Notes: generated by a model not told the origin, from the letters alone. Shown: positions 1 through 9,533, counted from the first letter of the stretch. The stretch is DNA of 64,000 nucleotides from DATBRV01 sp036560145 (GCA_036560145.1 DATBRV010000112.1:69676-133675); one strand, 5' to 3'. Numbers and translations are program-made.

Positions 1-851
1 CACATCCGTATGGCGTCGAGCTCGGCGTGCTGATGCAGATGTTCCGCGACACCAAGGCGCGCAACCTGTCGTCGTGTCTCCAGAACGACTTCAGCCGGAT
101 TTCATCGAGGACGGCCGGTGAGATCTGCAAGCGCGCCAAGGTGGCGCCCACGCGCCGGCCGAGCGAGATCGAACGCGAAGAGGCGGAGCGGCTGCACCTG
201 GCGATCCAGGCGACCAAGATCATGGCCCCGCCGCTGGATTGCATCGCGCCGATCGGCGGCGAGCTGATCGAGCGCGCGCTGCGCGCCGAGGTGAAGGCCG
301 ACTTCTACACGTCGATCACGCGCCGGGCCAGCGTCTACCGCGGCAATCCCTTCCTGATCGAGGTGGGGATCGCCTACGGCGGCAGCCTTCCCGCCGAGGA
401 GCCCGTCACCGTCTACCGCTTCGCGAACCGGGTTCCGCTCCAGTACCAGCAGGGCGGCTGCGCGATCACGAAGGCGGTCGCGTCCACGGACTGGAAGGCC
501 TACGAGCTCCAGCATCCGAAGGGCGCCGTCCCGATCGGCCCGATGCTGATCATGGTGCACATGGCGAGCGTCTGGGTGCCCTTCACGTCGGAGAGCAAAG
601 AAGCGGTGGCGCACTACCCGGAGATCATCAAGGAGATGAGGCTCGCGTTGCAGGAATGCGGCCGCCTGATGGCCATCTTCATTCGCCGCCGCAAGCGCGA
701 GGCCGACGAGGCCAAGAAGCGCGCCTACATCGAGAAGTACATCCCGCAGCTGGCGATCGGGCTCCAGCAGATCCTGGGCTTCTCGGATCGCGATCGGGAG
801 CAGGTGGTCACGAACCTTTCGGAAGTCCTCGAGCGGAGTCGGAGCAACTAG
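1..851 (+). CDS. top6B: DNA topoisomerase VI subunit B, 3' part (5' end outside window)
   Basis: This is the C-terminal part of the ATPase subunit of type IIB topoisomerase, which together with subunit A passes one duplex through a double-strand break. The reading frame is open from base 3 and enters the window already inside the protein, so the GHKL ATPase domain is off-window. What is visible is the conserved MFRDTKARNL...NDFSRIS segment of the H2TH/transducer region, and later the GGCAITKAV and DWKAYELQ blocks typical of the transducer domain. The stop lies 1 nt before the subunit A start, so the two are an operon. Topo VI is mainly archaeal and plant; bacterial copies are sparse. The family call is firm; only the length is unknown. 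Confidence 0.93.
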   Translation, partial: HPYGVELGVLMQMFRDTKARNLSSCLQNDFSRISSRTAGEICKRAKVAPTRRPSEIEREEAERLHLAIQATKIMAPPLDCIAPIGGELIERALRAEVKADFYTSITRRASVYRGNPFLIEVGIAYGGSLPAEEPVTVYRFANRVPLQYQQGGCAITKAVASTDWKAYELQHPKGAVPIGPMLIMVHMASVWVPFTSESKEAVAHYPEIIKEMRLALQECGRLMAIFIRRRKREADEAKKRAYIEKYIPQLAIGLQQILGFSDRDREQVVTNLSEVLERSRSN

Positions 852-852
852 C

Positions 853-2031
853 ATGGCGGCACGCAAGACGGTGGCGAAGAAGAAGGCCCCGAAGAAATCG
901 GCGATCGCCGCCAACGTCAAGGCGCGAAACGCCGAGATGGACGCGCTCACGCTCGACCTGATCCGCGAGGCCGCCAAGAAGGTGCACCAGGACATCTCCA
1001 AGCACTCGAAGCCCGACCTCTCCTTCCCGGTGCGCTCGCTCGGCAACGTCTCCTACTCCGGGAACAAGGGCTTCTTCGAGATCGGCAAGCAGAAGAAGGT
1101 CCGCACGCTCACCGTCAACACCGTGAAGAGCTTCGCGCAGACGCTGCGCATGATGGCGCTCTCCAAGGAGCTGGTGGAGAACAACGACTTCGCCACCAAG
1201 CGGGACGCGTACTACCAGAGCAAGAACTGGGAGGAGGCGCGCTTCGACGAGCAGACCGAGTCCGACACCGTGATGGACGACATCGAGGCGCTCTTCTCGG
1301 TGCGCAGCCTCTCGCGCGAGCAGCTCCGCTTCGTGCCCGACGAGCACGGGGGAGCCGTCGCAGGCCGGCTGGTGGTTCTCGATCCCGGCCGCGACACCGG
1401 CGAGATCGAGCGCATCGACTGCACGCGCTTCGGCTCGGGCGCCTACTCGATCCCTTCGACCGTCGAGCAGCTCTCGTTCGAGACCGACGCAAAATTTATT
1501 TTGGCGATCGAGACCGGGGGCGTCTTCCAAAGGCTCCAGAGCCACAAATACTGGCAGACCGCAGACTGCATCCTGGTCTCGATGGCGGGCGTGCCCACCC
1601 GCTCCACGCGCCGCTTCATCCGCAAGCTCTCGGACGACTGCGAGCTCCCCGTCTACGCCTTCGTCGACTGCGACCCCTACGGCATCTCGAACATCTACCG
1701 CACCCTCAAGGTGGGCTCGGGCAACGCCGCGCACCTCTCGCAGTTCTTCTGCGTGCCGCAGGCGCGCTACCTCGGGGTCACGCCGCAGGACATCGTCGAC
1801 TATCGTCTGCCCACGCACCCGATGGCCGAAGTCGACATCAAGCGCGCCAAGGACGCCCTCAAGAACGACCCCTTCTTCAAGGCGCACAAGCCCTGGCAGA
1901 AGGCGATCGAGCAGCTGCTCGGAATGGGCGTGCGCGCCGAGCAGCAGGCGCTGGCGAAGTGGGGACTCAACTACGTGATCGACGAATACCTGCCCCGCAA
2001 GCTCGAGCAGCGGGCGCAGTTCCTGCCGTGA
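853..2031 (+). CDS. top6A: DNA topoisomerase VI subunit A (Spo11-like)
   Basis: Catalytic DNA-cleaving subunit of topoisomerase VI, 392 aa, close to family length. The winged-helix/CAP region carries TKRDAYYQSKNW, where Tyr121 matches the Spo11/Top6A active-site tyrosine (four residues after the Arg). The Toprim domain follows, with Glu220 (AIETGGVF) and the Asp272-x-Asp274 pair (FVDCDPYG) for Mg2+. The first ~20 residues are a Lys/Ala-rich basic tail that is longer than usual and may be a DNA-binding extension. It sits 1 nt after top6B and 16 nt before rmlA, so the rml genes may be co-transcribed. All key catalytic residues are present, so the enzyme should be active. Confidence 0.95.
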   Translation: MAARKTVAKKKAPKKSAIAANVKARNAEMDALTLDLIREAAKKVHQDISKHSKPDLSFPVRSLGNVSYSGNKGFFEIGKQKKVRTLTVNTVKSFAQTLRMMALSKELVENNDFATKRDAYYQSKNWEEARFDEQTESDTVMDDIEALFSVRSLSREQLRFVPDEHGGAVAGRLVVLDPGRDTGEIERIDCTRFGSGAYSIPSTVEQLSFETDAKFILAIETGGVFQRLQSHKYWQTADCILVSMAGVPTRSTRRFIRKLSDDCELPVYAFVDCDPYGISNIYRTLKVGSGNAAHLSQFFCVPQARYLGVTPQDIVDYRLPTHPMAEVDIKRAKDALKNDPFFKAHKPWQKAIEQLLGMGVRAEQQALAKWGLNYVIDEYLPRKLEQRAQFLP

Positions 2032-2047
2032 GCGGGGGCGGACCCAC

Positions 2048-2920
2048 GTGAAGGGCATCGTGCTGGCCGGTGGATCGGGGACCCGACTCCACCCGATCAC
2101 GCAGGGCGTCTCCAAGCAGCTGCTCCCGGTCTACGACAAGCCGATGGTCTACTACCCGCTCTCGACGCTGCTGCTGGCGGGGATCCGGAAGATCCTGCTG
2201 ATCTCGACGCCGGAGGACATTCCGGCCTACCAGCGGCTGCTCGGCGACGGCAGCCGCTTCGGGATCACGATCGCGTATTCCGTGCAGCCGCGGCCCGAGG
2301 GCCTCGCCCAGGCCTTCCTGATCGGACGCGACTTCGTCGGCCGCGACCCGGTCGCGCTCGCGCTCGGCGACAACGTCTTCTACGGACATGGTCTCCCGCA
2401 GCTGCTCGAACGCGCGACGCAGCGAAAGCGCGGCGCGACGGTCTTCGGCTACTGGGTGCACGATCCCGAGCGCTACGGCGTGGTCCAGTTCGCGAAGGAC
2501 GGCAGCGTGCTCGGGATCGAGGAGAAGCCCGCCGTCCCGAAATCGCACTGGGCCGTCACCGGCATCTACTTCTACGACAACCGCGTGCTCGAAATCGCGG
2601 CGGGCCTCGCGCCCTCGCCGCGCGGCGAGCTCGAGATCACCGACGTGAACCTCGCCTACCTGAAGCTCGGCGAGCTGCACGTCGAGCTGCTCGGCCGGGG
2701 CACGGCCTGGCTCGACACGGGGACGCACGCGTCGCTGCTCCAGGCGTCGAACTTCGTGGAGACGATCCAGGAGCGGCAGGGGCTCAAGATCGCCTGCCTC
2801 GAGGAGATCGCGTACCAGAAGGGATACCTCTCGCGCGAGCAGCTGGTGTCGCTCGGCAAGGCGATGGGGAAATCGAGCTACGGCGAGTACCTGCTGCGCA
2901 TCGCCAGCGAGGAACGCTAG
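2048..2920 (+). CDS. rmlA: Glucose-1-phosphate thymidylyltransferase
   Basis: RmlA/RfbA makes dTDP-glucose from glucose-1-phosphate and dTTP, the first step of dTDP-L-rhamnose synthesis for cell-surface polysaccharide. The 290 aa length is standard for the short RmlA type. The N-terminal nucleotide-binding signature AGGSGTRL and the SKQLLPVYDKP block (about residues 22-32) are intact. Asp108 in LALGDNVFYG is the expected metal ligand, and EEKP and WLDTGTH motifs follow. The start is GTG/ATG-proximal 16 nt after top6A, and rmlC follows 3 nt after the stop. rmlB and rmlD are not adjacent, so the pathway must be completed elsewhere. Confidence 0.95.
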   Translation: MKGIVLAGGSGTRLHPITQGVSKQLLPVYDKPMVYYPLSTLLLAGIRKILLISTPEDIPAYQRLLGDGSRFGITIAYSVQPRPEGLAQAFLIGRDFVGRDPVALALGDNVFYGHGLPQLLERATQRKRGATVFGYWVHDPERYGVVQFAKDGSVLGIEEKPAVPKSHWAVTGIYFYDNRVLEIAAGLAPSPRGELEITDVNLAYLKLGELHVELLGRGTAWLDTGTHASLLQASNFVETIQERQGLKIACLEEIAYQKGYLSREQLVSLGKAMGKSSYGEYLLRIASEER

Positions 2921-2923
2921 GCG

Positions 2924-3481
2924 GTGCGCTTCCTCACCACGCCGCTCCCGGGCGTGATCCTCGTCGAGCCCGACGTGCATCGCGACGCCCGCGGCTTCTT
3001 TCTCGAGACCTACCACGCGACGCGCTACCGCGAGGGCGGGATCCGCGAGAGCTTCGTGCAGGACAACCACTCGCGTTCGGCGAAGGACACGCTGCGCGGC
3101 CTTCACGCGCAGTCGCCGAATCCGCAGGGAAAGCTGGTGCGCGTGATCGAGGGCGAGATCTGGGACGTCGCAGTCGACGTCCGCCGCGGCTCGCCTGCTT
3201 ATGGCCGGTTCTTCGGGGCGCGGCTCACGGCCGAGGGCTTCGAGCAGCTCTACGTGCCGCCCGGGCTCGCGCACGGCTTCCTGGTCCTCAGCGAGGTGGC
3301 GCAGGTCGAGTACAAGTGCACCGCGCCGTACGACCCGAAGGCGGAGTTCTCGATCGCGTGGAACGATCCCGACCTCGCGATCCCGTGGCCCAGCCAGAGC
3401 CCGCTGCTCTCCGAGCGCGATCGCACCGCGCCCCGCCTGCGCGACGTACAAGCGCGCCTGCTCGACTTCAGGCCTGAGTGA
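2924..3481 (+). CDS. rmlC: dTDP-4-dehydrorhamnose 3,5-epimerase
   Basis: Cupin-fold epimerase of dTDP-rhamnose synthesis, 185 aa, normal length. The sequence has the family core QDNHSRS...LRGLHAQ with the catalytic base His61, then VRVIEGEIWDVAVDVRRGSP, the VPPGLAHGF block and YKCTAPYDP carrying the conserved tyrosines. The start is GTG, 3 nt after the rmlA stop, so the two are translationally linked. A 34-bp dispersed repeat begins 5 nt after its stop. Confidence 0.94.
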   Translation: MRFLTTPLPGVILVEPDVHRDARGFFLETYHATRYREGGIRESFVQDNHSRSAKDTLRGLHAQSPNPQGKLVRVIEGEIWDVAVDVRRGSPAYGRFFGARLTAEGFEQLYVPPGLAHGFLVLSEVAQVEYKCTAPYDPKAEFSIAWNDPDLAIPWPSQSPLLSERDRTAPRLRDVQARLLDFRPE

Positions 3482-3485
3482 ACTT

Positions 3486-3519
3486 CGCTCGCCTTCGGCT
3501 CGCTGCGCGCTCCGCTTGC
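3486..3519. repeat. 34-bp dispersed intergenic repeat, copy 1
   Basis: A 34-nt GC-rich element built from CGCTCGCC / GGCTCGC units lies directly after the rmlC stop. It matches the reverse complement of 55612..55645 with one mismatch. Both copies sit at the 3' end of a gene. No strong single stem-loop is apparent, so a terminator role is unproven. Confidence 0.75.
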
Positions 3520-3693
3520 CTAGAAGTCCTCTTCCGCGGCGTACTCTTCCTTCTCGTCTTTCTTCTTGGGCTTCACCATGAGCCGGCAGGGCGCCCCGCA
3601 GTAGGTGCAGAAGATTTCGTCGCCCTTCCGCTCGTCGCCGTTGAGCGGCAGGTCGGCATTGCAAACCGGGCAGCTGAGGTCCTTGGTCGCCAT
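3520..3693 (-). CDS. Small zinc-ribbon protein
   Basis: A 57-aa protein starting at ATG 3693. It has two CxxC knuckles, CPVC near residue 8 and CTYC near residue 29, followed by a third Cys-containing turn (GAPC), then a Lys-rich stretch and an acidic tail ending AAEEDF. This is the look of a minimal zinc ribbon that binds one Zn2+. The acidic and basic tail segments suggest protein or nucleic-acid contacts, but no family function can be assigned. It is divergent from the ferritin-like gene with about 110 bp between starts. Its 3' end abuts the dispersed repeat. Confidence 0.7.
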   Translation of the reverse strand: MATKDLSCPVCNADLPLNGDERKGDEIFCTYCGAPCRLMVKPKKKDEKEEYAAEEDF

Positions 3694-3804
3694 GCTTCGG
3701 GGATCGGAGCGGGGGCCCGGCGCCTTGAGGGGCGTCGAATTGACACCCGGGACCGGGTCGCTCAACCTTGGTCCGACCAATTCCTCCAGCCGATGAGGAC
3801 CCCC

Positions 3805-4902
3805 ATGGCCCACGCAGCCGACTCCCCCCTCTCCACGGCTCACCCTTCCCGCGGGGAAGAGGTCCAGGCCGCCCTCACCGCCGTCTACAACTGGAACTAC
3901 GACAGCGAGATCGACACGCTGCGCACCCTCTACGCGAACGCGCTCGAGCGCCAGTGGATCGCCCTGCGCGACCTCGATTGGAGCCGCGATCTCGACCGCG
4001 AGGCCTTCGCGAGCACCTTCTCGATGGGCGGCTTCCCGATCCAGCAGACCGGCTTCTGGAAGGGGCTCGACGCGAAGACCAGGTGGGAGATGTCGCGCCG
4101 CTCGGCGGCCTTCATGCTCTCGAACTTCCTGCACGGCGAGCAGGGAGCCCTGATGGTCGCGGCGCAGCTGGTGAACGCCGTGCCCCACATGGACGGAAAG
4201 TTCTACGCGGCGACCCAGACGCTCGACGAGGCACGCCATGTGGAGGTGTTCGCCGGCTACATCCGCAAGCTCGACGAGGTGCAGTCGATCGCCCCGGCGC
4301 TCAAAAAACTACTTGATGGCGTGCTCGAGGCGCCCTCCTGGCTGATCAAGGCCGTCGGCATGCAGGTGGTGACGGAAGGCATCGCCCTCTACTCGTTCCG
4401 CGACATGCGCAACCAGACGCGCGAGCCGCTGCTCAAGGAGCTGCTCACCTACGTCTCGCGCGACGAAGCCCGCCACACCGGCTTCGGCGTCAAGTACCTG
4501 GCCGCCGTGGTTCCCACCCTCGACGCGAAGCAGATCCGCGAGGTCGAGGACTTCGCCTTCGAGGCGGCCCGGCTGCTGATCGACTCCCGCGCGGGCCTCT
4601 CGATGCGCGATTCGGTGATGACCCAGTGGTCGCTGGCCGGCGTCGATCCGAAGCAGGCGCTGATGGAGATCGCCAAGGACCGCGCGCAGATCATCGAAGC
4701 GATCCAGCGCAGCGGCGGCCGGCGCGGCCCCGTGCGCGGCTTCGTGATCCCGACCCTGCGCGCGATCGGCCTCTTCAGCGACCGGATCCGCGCGCAGTTC
4801 GAGGAGATGTTCGTCGCCAACATCGGCGCGACGTTCGGCAAGATCTCCGACGACGAGGTCGGCTTCCCCGAAGATCTCGAGGCCTGGGTGGAGAGCAGCT
4901 AG
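3805..4902 (+). CDS. Diiron ferritin-like domain protein (oxygenase-type)
   Basis: A 365-aa helical protein with a complete six-ligand diiron site: Glu112 (HGEQGA), Glu142 and His145 (DEARH), Glu191 (TEGIALY), Glu221 and His224 (second DEARH). The spacing of two E...DEARH half-sites is that of ribonucleotide-reductase-R2-like and AurF-like ferritin-superfamily oxidases. The substrate cannot be read from sequence. The start at 3805 is preferred over an in-frame ATG at 3793 because GAGGA lies 5-9 nt upstream. An SDR gene follows 27 nt downstream, suggesting a two-step oxidation unit. Confidence 0.82.
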   Translation: MAHAADSPLSTAHPSRGEEVQAALTAVYNWNYDSEIDTLRTLYANALERQWIALRDLDWSRDLDREAFASTFSMGGFPIQQTGFWKGLDAKTRWEMSRRSAAFMLSNFLHGEQGALMVAAQLVNAVPHMDGKFYAATQTLDEARHVEVFAGYIRKLDEVQSIAPALKKLLDGVLEAPSWLIKAVGMQVVTEGIALYSFRDMRNQTREPLLKELLTYVSRDEARHTGFGVKYLAAVVPTLDAKQIREVEDFAFEAARLLIDSRAGLSMRDSVMTQWSLAGVDPKQALMEIAKDRAQIIEAIQRSGGRRGPVRGFVIPTLRAIGLFSDRIRAQFEEMFVANIGATFGKISDDEVGFPEDLEAWVESS

Positions 4903-4929
4903 CCTCCGCCTCGGGATCCGGAGCCCCCC

Positions 4930-5697
<768 letters not shown>

Positions 5698-6683
5698 CGC
5701 CGCCTCGAAGCGGACCGCCGCGCGCCAGCCCGGCGTCTCCCAGGTTCCCCCATCGGCATCCACCAGCATTCCCTCGCAGCCGGGCTGCGCGCCCACCAGC
5801 GCGATGCCCTCCCGCTCCCCGAGGATCAGGAGCGCCTTCGACAGGGCTTCGGCGAGCGCCGCGTCCCGCGTCACCACCAGCGCCTGCCGGCGCCGCTCGA
5901 GCGGGCGCCCGCTGCGGGGATCGAGCACGTGGCCGTAGCGGCGGCCGCCGATCTCGACCCACTGCCCGAGGCTTCCCGAGACGGAGAGCGCCTGATCCGA
6001 GAGCGTGAGCACGCCGAGCGGCGCGTCGCCCGGTCCGCGCGCGAGCAGCCGCCACCCCGCGGCGCCGGGCGGCGCGCCGAGCGCCCAGAGGCTGCTCTGC
6101 CCGAAGTCGAGCAGCGCGCGGTCGATCCCCCGCTCGCGCAGCAGCGGCAGCATGCGGTCGAGCGCCCAGCCCTTCGCGATGCCGCCGAGATCGACCGAGA
6201 CTCCCGAGCGCGCGAGCGACGCGCGGGAAGCTTCGAGCCGGACCTGATCGGCGCCGACCAGGGCCCGCGCCTGCGCGATCGCTGCGTCGGTCGGCGGCAC
6301 GCCCGATTCCCCGGCGCGCGTCCAGAGCGCGACCAACGGGCCCACCGTCACGTCGAACGACCCGCGCGTGAGCCGCGAATACCCGAGCGAGAGCTCGAGG
6401 ATCTGCGCCAGCTCGGGCGCCACCGCCGCCGGCCCGCGGCCCGCGGCGGCGTTCAGCTTCGAGAGCCCGCTGGCCGGGTCGTAGCGGCTCAGCGACGCAT
6501 CCAGCCGCTGCGCGAGCCCGAACAGCTCGTCCAGCGTCTCGCGCCCCCTCGCCGCCGCCGGCGCGTAGAGCGTGATCTCGAGGATGGTCCCCATGGCGGG
6601 GCGGCCGTCGGAGATCTCGACGAGCGGGGGCGGCGCCGCCGCGGCGCAGGCCAGCGCCGAGAGCGCGGCGAGCACGGCGCCCC

Positions 6684-7193
6684 TCAAGGACTCTCGGCGG
6701 TGTCGTCGTAGTTGCGCTGCGAGCCCGAGAACACCGCCCAGAGCGAGAGGACGATCAGCGCCCCGAGGCTCCCCTGGAGCAGCAGGAAGCCCGCGATCTT
6801 GGCCCACGCGAACGCCGGATGGACGAAGCGCACCAGCCAGCCCGATCCCTCGTCGAGCAGCGCCGCCAGGAAGGGCAGCGTGATCAGCCACGCCTTGGTG
6901 CGGCCCGCCAGCGGGACGAACAGCATCAGATGGGTGAGGACGAGCAGCAGCATGCCCATCGCGAAGAGATGGAAGTGCGCCACCTCGAGCATCCCCTGGT
7001 AGCTGCGGGGCGTGAGGAAGCGCTCCTCGGAGCCCAGGTAATACTCGACCACCGAGCCGTAGCGGAGGGACATCTTGCTGAAGTAGAGCAGGGCGTTGGT
7101 GAGCCAGAGACCCGCGACGTAGATCGCGTACAGGATCACGATCCGCTGGAGCAGGCGATTGCGCGTCCACTCGCCGGTGATCACGAATCTCAC
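6684..7193 (-). CDS. Four-helix membrane protein of flavin operon
   Basis: A 169-aa polytopic inner-membrane protein with TM helices at about 16-36, 70-93, 100-117 and 128-153. Helix 2 carries His73, His75 and His88 and a loop carries His125. Two histidines 12-14 residues apart in one helix would suit b-heme ligation, but this is inference; no named family is recognised. It lies 3 nt downstream of the FMN-binding protein and overlaps apbE by 4 nt. Position suggests it passes electrons across the membrane to the flavoprotein or anchors it. Confidence 0.8.
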   Translation of the reverse strand: MRFVITGEWTRNRLLQRIVILYAIYVAGLWLTNALLYFSKMSLRYGSVVEYYLGSEERFLTPRSYQGMLEVAHFHLFAMGMLLLVLTHLMLFVPLAGRTKAWLITLPFLAALLDEGSGWLVRFVHPAFAWAKIAGFLLLQGSLGALIVLSLWAVFSGSQRNYDDTAESP

Positions 7194-7196
7194 GGT

Positions 7197-7742
7197 CTAC
7201 GGCTCGTTCTGGACCAGCACCCGGTAGTAGGCCAGCGCGCGGCGGACGCCGCGGGTGGTCGCCCGGGCCGAAAGGGTCGCGCCCACGACGCCATGGATGT
7301 CCCCTCCCAGCCGCAGCGGCGAGGCCAGCGACTTCTCGTCGAACTGACCATACCAACGCTCGTTCGGTAGATAGTCGAGCGGCTCGTGGAACGCGAGCAC
7401 CCGCACGCTGCGGACGCTCCCCTCCGGCGTCAGCACCACCATGAACGCCTCGGGCATGGTCCGCACGTTGTGGATGTCGATCACCGCGTAGCCGAGCAGC
7501 TGGTCGCCCTGGAATCCGCGGTAGATCTTGACCAGCTTCGAATCGAGCGGCGACTGCGCGAGGGCGCCGATGCGCTCGGCCTGGGCGTCCGAGAGCACGT
7601 AGGTGTCGTCCTCGATGCGCTCGGCGTCCGGGAACGCGAGCCGCAGCGCCTCGCTGCGGCTGTGGAAGACCTTGGCCGCGGCCGGCGGCGTGGCCGCCAG
7701 CAGCGCGAGCAACGCGAGCCAGGCGGCGCGGCTAGAAGGCAA
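7197..7742 (-). CDS. Exported FMN-binding domain protein
   Basis: A 181-aa protein with a cleavable signal peptide (about residues 1-23, ending PPAAA). Its C-terminal FMN-binding domain carries GVVGATLSARAT. Thr156 of the GAT motif is the expected flavinylation site for ApbE, as in NqrC and RnfG. The usual Ser/Thr before GAT is Val here, a departure from the consensus. The TTG start at 7742 lies inside the end of the porin gene (11-nt overlap). With ApbE two genes downstream it should be a periplasmic flavoprotein redox carrier. Confidence 0.88.
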   Translation of the reverse strand: MPSSRAAWLALLALLAATPPAAAKVFHSRSEALRLAFPDAERIEDDTYVLSDAQAERIGALAQSPLDSKLVKIYRGFQGDQLLGYAVIDIHNVRTMPEAFMVVLTPEGSVRSVRVLAFHEPLDYLPNERWYGQFDEKSLASPLRLGGDIHGVVGATLSARATTRGVRRALAYYRVLVQNEP

Positions 7743-9084
7743 GTCCGATCCCCAGATTGAACTCGTCGGGCGAGCTGCCCGAGGCGGCGACCTTGTTGCG
7801 GAAGTCCGCCTTCAGAACCACGTTCGGGATCGGCGTGAACTGGAGCCCGGCGGTGTAGATCTGGAGCTCCTGCGCCTTGTCGGCGGAAAAGCCCGAAGGC
7901 ACGTTGAACTGCGTGTCCAGGTACTCGAAGCGGAAGAACGGCGAGAGCGTGCGCTCGCTGTCGGGAAACATCCACTGGAGCACGTCGTAGGCGATCTCGA
8001 CGTAGCCGCCGAGCATCCCGCTCGCCACCACCTCGGTCGCGCCGATCTCGTTGATGCCGCCCTGGGCCGTCGGGCGGAGCACCGCCGTCAGCTCGCCGGC
8101 ATCGTCGACGTGGACCATCGTGAAGAGGCCGCGCAGGTGGAGCCCCTGCCATTCGTACTGGGCGTGCACGTCCCAGACCGCGGTGAAGGCCGACGGCATC
8201 TCCACGGGCGTCGGGACGCCGGTCACCGTGAAGCTCTGGTCCTGGCCGGCGTTTCCGAGGAAGGTCGACGCGCCGAGCAGCAGACCGGGCAGCGGCGTGA
8301 AGTCGAGGCGGCCGGTGAAGGCCAGGTCCTCGGCCAGCGCACGGTTGCCGAGCTGGCGGGCATCGCGGATCCCGGCCGCGTCGTAGCCCTCGGCGTTCAG
8401 CCCGTTCGTCACGTAGAGCTGGTAGGCCGCCAGCTCGCCGAATTCCCCGAAGAGCCCGGTTCCGTTCTCGCGCCAGGTGGTCGGGATCAGGCGGCGCTCG
8501 ACGTCAGGGCGGTTCACGCCCAGGTAGGAGGGCGGCTCGTGGATCTGGTTGATGAAGCCCATCGGAACCAGCAGCAGGCCGGCGCGCGCGTTCGCCCAGG
8601 GACGGAAGAAGTAGTCGAGCGTGGCGAACTCCACCGAGACGCTGCCGCCGCCCGAGGTCTTGGTCGCGCTCGTGGTCCCGTGCTCGAACTCGGTCTCCAT
8701 GTTGAAGACCAGCTGCTCGTTGAACTTGTAGCCGGTGTAGAGCACGGCGCGCAGCATGTCGGTGTTGTCCTTGGCGCCGTTCGCGTCGTGGAAGACGTTC
8801 TGATAGAAGCCCTCGGCGTAGCCGCCGATCGAGATGCCGCGCGTCAGGCCGTAGACCTTCGAGGCCGCCGGCCCGAGCCCGTAGCGGCTGACCATCTCCT
8901 CCTCTTCCGGCACGGTGACGTCGGCGCGCGTGCGCTCGAGCTCCTCGGCCAGCACCTTCACCGTGCGCTCGAGCTCGGCGATGCGGTCGTCCTGCGCGAG
9001 CTGTGCATCAGCCGCCTGCGCCATGGCGACCCCGGTTCCGAGCAGAAAGAGCGCGACCAGACTGCGAAGAGCGTGAGCGACCAT
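7732..9084 (-). CDS. Outer-membrane porin-like beta-barrel protein
   Basis: A 450-aa protein with a signal peptide (about residues 1-23), then a short coiled-coil stretch (DDRIAELERTVKVLAEELER) like the trimer-forming N terminus of OprO/OprP-type porins. A long body of alternating amphipathic strands rich in Gly, Tyr and Phe follows. It ends in GIGLAF with a terminal Phe, the BamA recognition signature of outer-membrane barrels. The substrate is unknown; in a Fur-controlled flavin operon an iron or chelate substrate, or a pore for electron-transfer partners, is plausible. It is translationally coupled to the FMN-binding gene. Confidence 0.85.
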   Translation of the reverse strand: MVAHALRSLVALFLLGTGVAMAQAADAQLAQDDRIAELERTVKVLAEELERTRADVTVPEEEEMVSRYGLGPAASKVYGLTRGISIGGYAEGFYQNVFHDANGAKDNTDMLRAVLYTGYKFNEQLVFNMETEFEHGTTSATKTSGGGSVSVEFATLDYFFRPWANARAGLLLVPMGFINQIHEPPSYLGVNRPDVERRLIPTTWRENGTGLFGEFGELAAYQLYVTNGLNAEGYDAAGIRDARQLGNRALAEDLAFTGRLDFTPLPGLLLGASTFLGNAGQDQSFTVTGVPTPVEMPSAFTAVWDVHAQYEWQGLHLRGLFTMVHVDDAGELTAVLRPTAQGGINEIGATEVVASGMLGGYVEIAYDVLQWMFPDSERTLSPFFRFEYLDTQFNVPSGFSADKAQELQIYTAGLQFTPIPNVVLKADFRNKVAASGSSPDEFNLGIGLAF

Positions 9085-9174
9085 CGAGCCGACCCCTGGC
9101 CCGCGCGCGGCGTTGGCCGCGGCGAGAACTGGGCTCGGGGTTCAAGACCTCTGGCCTCATGCATTGCGTTCGTG

Positions 9175-9393
9175 TCACGGCGCGCTCGCCTTGCGAAGCG
9201 GCGCGGCGGCCCCGCCGGCGGGCGCCGATCGGCGGCCTCCGGCGAGCGGAATCGAGTGGGTTCGCTTGCAGCGCCGGCACTTGAGCTCGACGCGGTCGCC
9301 GACCACCCTGGCCAGCAGGTTCCCGCACAGGCAGCGGCAGTCGTCCGTGCGGGGATGCGCGCGAGCGCGCTCCCCTTGCCCTGCCTCCTGCAT
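9175..9393 (-). CDS. Com-like zinc-finger small protein
   Basis: A 72-aa protein if started at ATG 9393, where a GGGG-type SD sits upstream. A longer frame reaches TTG 9477 but would begin inside the operator. The core, residues 19-50, has CRCLCGNLLARV...VELKCRRCKR, i.e. a CxC knuckle and a CxxC knuckle around a short beta-hairpin. This matches the Com family, named for the phage Mu translational activator of mom. Chromosomal relatives are annotated as DNA-binding regulators, though most are uncharacterised. It is the first gene after the Fur box and lies 90 bp upstream of the porin, so a regulatory or metal-sensing role in the operon is a reasonable inference. Confidence 0.68.
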   Translation of the reverse strand: MQEAGQGERARAHPRTDDCRCLCGNLLARVVGDRVELKCRRCKRTHSIPLAGGRRSAPAGGAAAPLRKASAP

Positions 9394-9453
9394 CCCCGTC
9401 GATCTCAAGAACGGCCTCGGGACCTGGCTGCTCCGGCCTCTGCTGGGTCCGAA

Positions 9454-9478
9454 ATTGAAAATCACATTCATTTTCAAT
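9454..9478. promoter_or_regulatory. Fur box (25-bp palindrome)
   Basis: Perfect 9-bp inverted repeat ATTGAAAAT / ATTTTCAAT around a 7-nt centre. The inner 21 bp (TGAAAAT-N7-ATTTTCA) aligns position for position with the enterobacterial Fur consensus TGATAAT-N7-ATTATCA. It is strikingly AT-rich for this genome. It lies between fur (ends at 9534) and the Com-like gene, 61 nt upstream of that start, so Fe-Fur should repress the minus-strand operon. Confidence 0.82.
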
Positions 9479-9533
9479 AGCGGCCGGAGACTAACCCCGC
9501 CGGCGGGGCGCTGTCAACGAGGAAACCGGGGGC

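Noticed and set aside
1490..1505. AT-rich patch inside top6A as an internal promoter
   Set aside because: It encodes the conserved strand leading to the Toprim Glu (DAKFILAIE) and is adequately explained by coding constraint.
2048..3481. Complete dTDP-rhamnose operon
   Set aside because: Only rmlA and rmlC are present; the upstream neighbours are topoisomerase genes and no rmlB or rmlD follows.
9394..9477. Extension of the Com-like protein to TTG 9477
   Set aside because: The added residues would be encoded by the Fur box itself and show no family similarity; ATG 9393 gives a compact zinc-finger protein.
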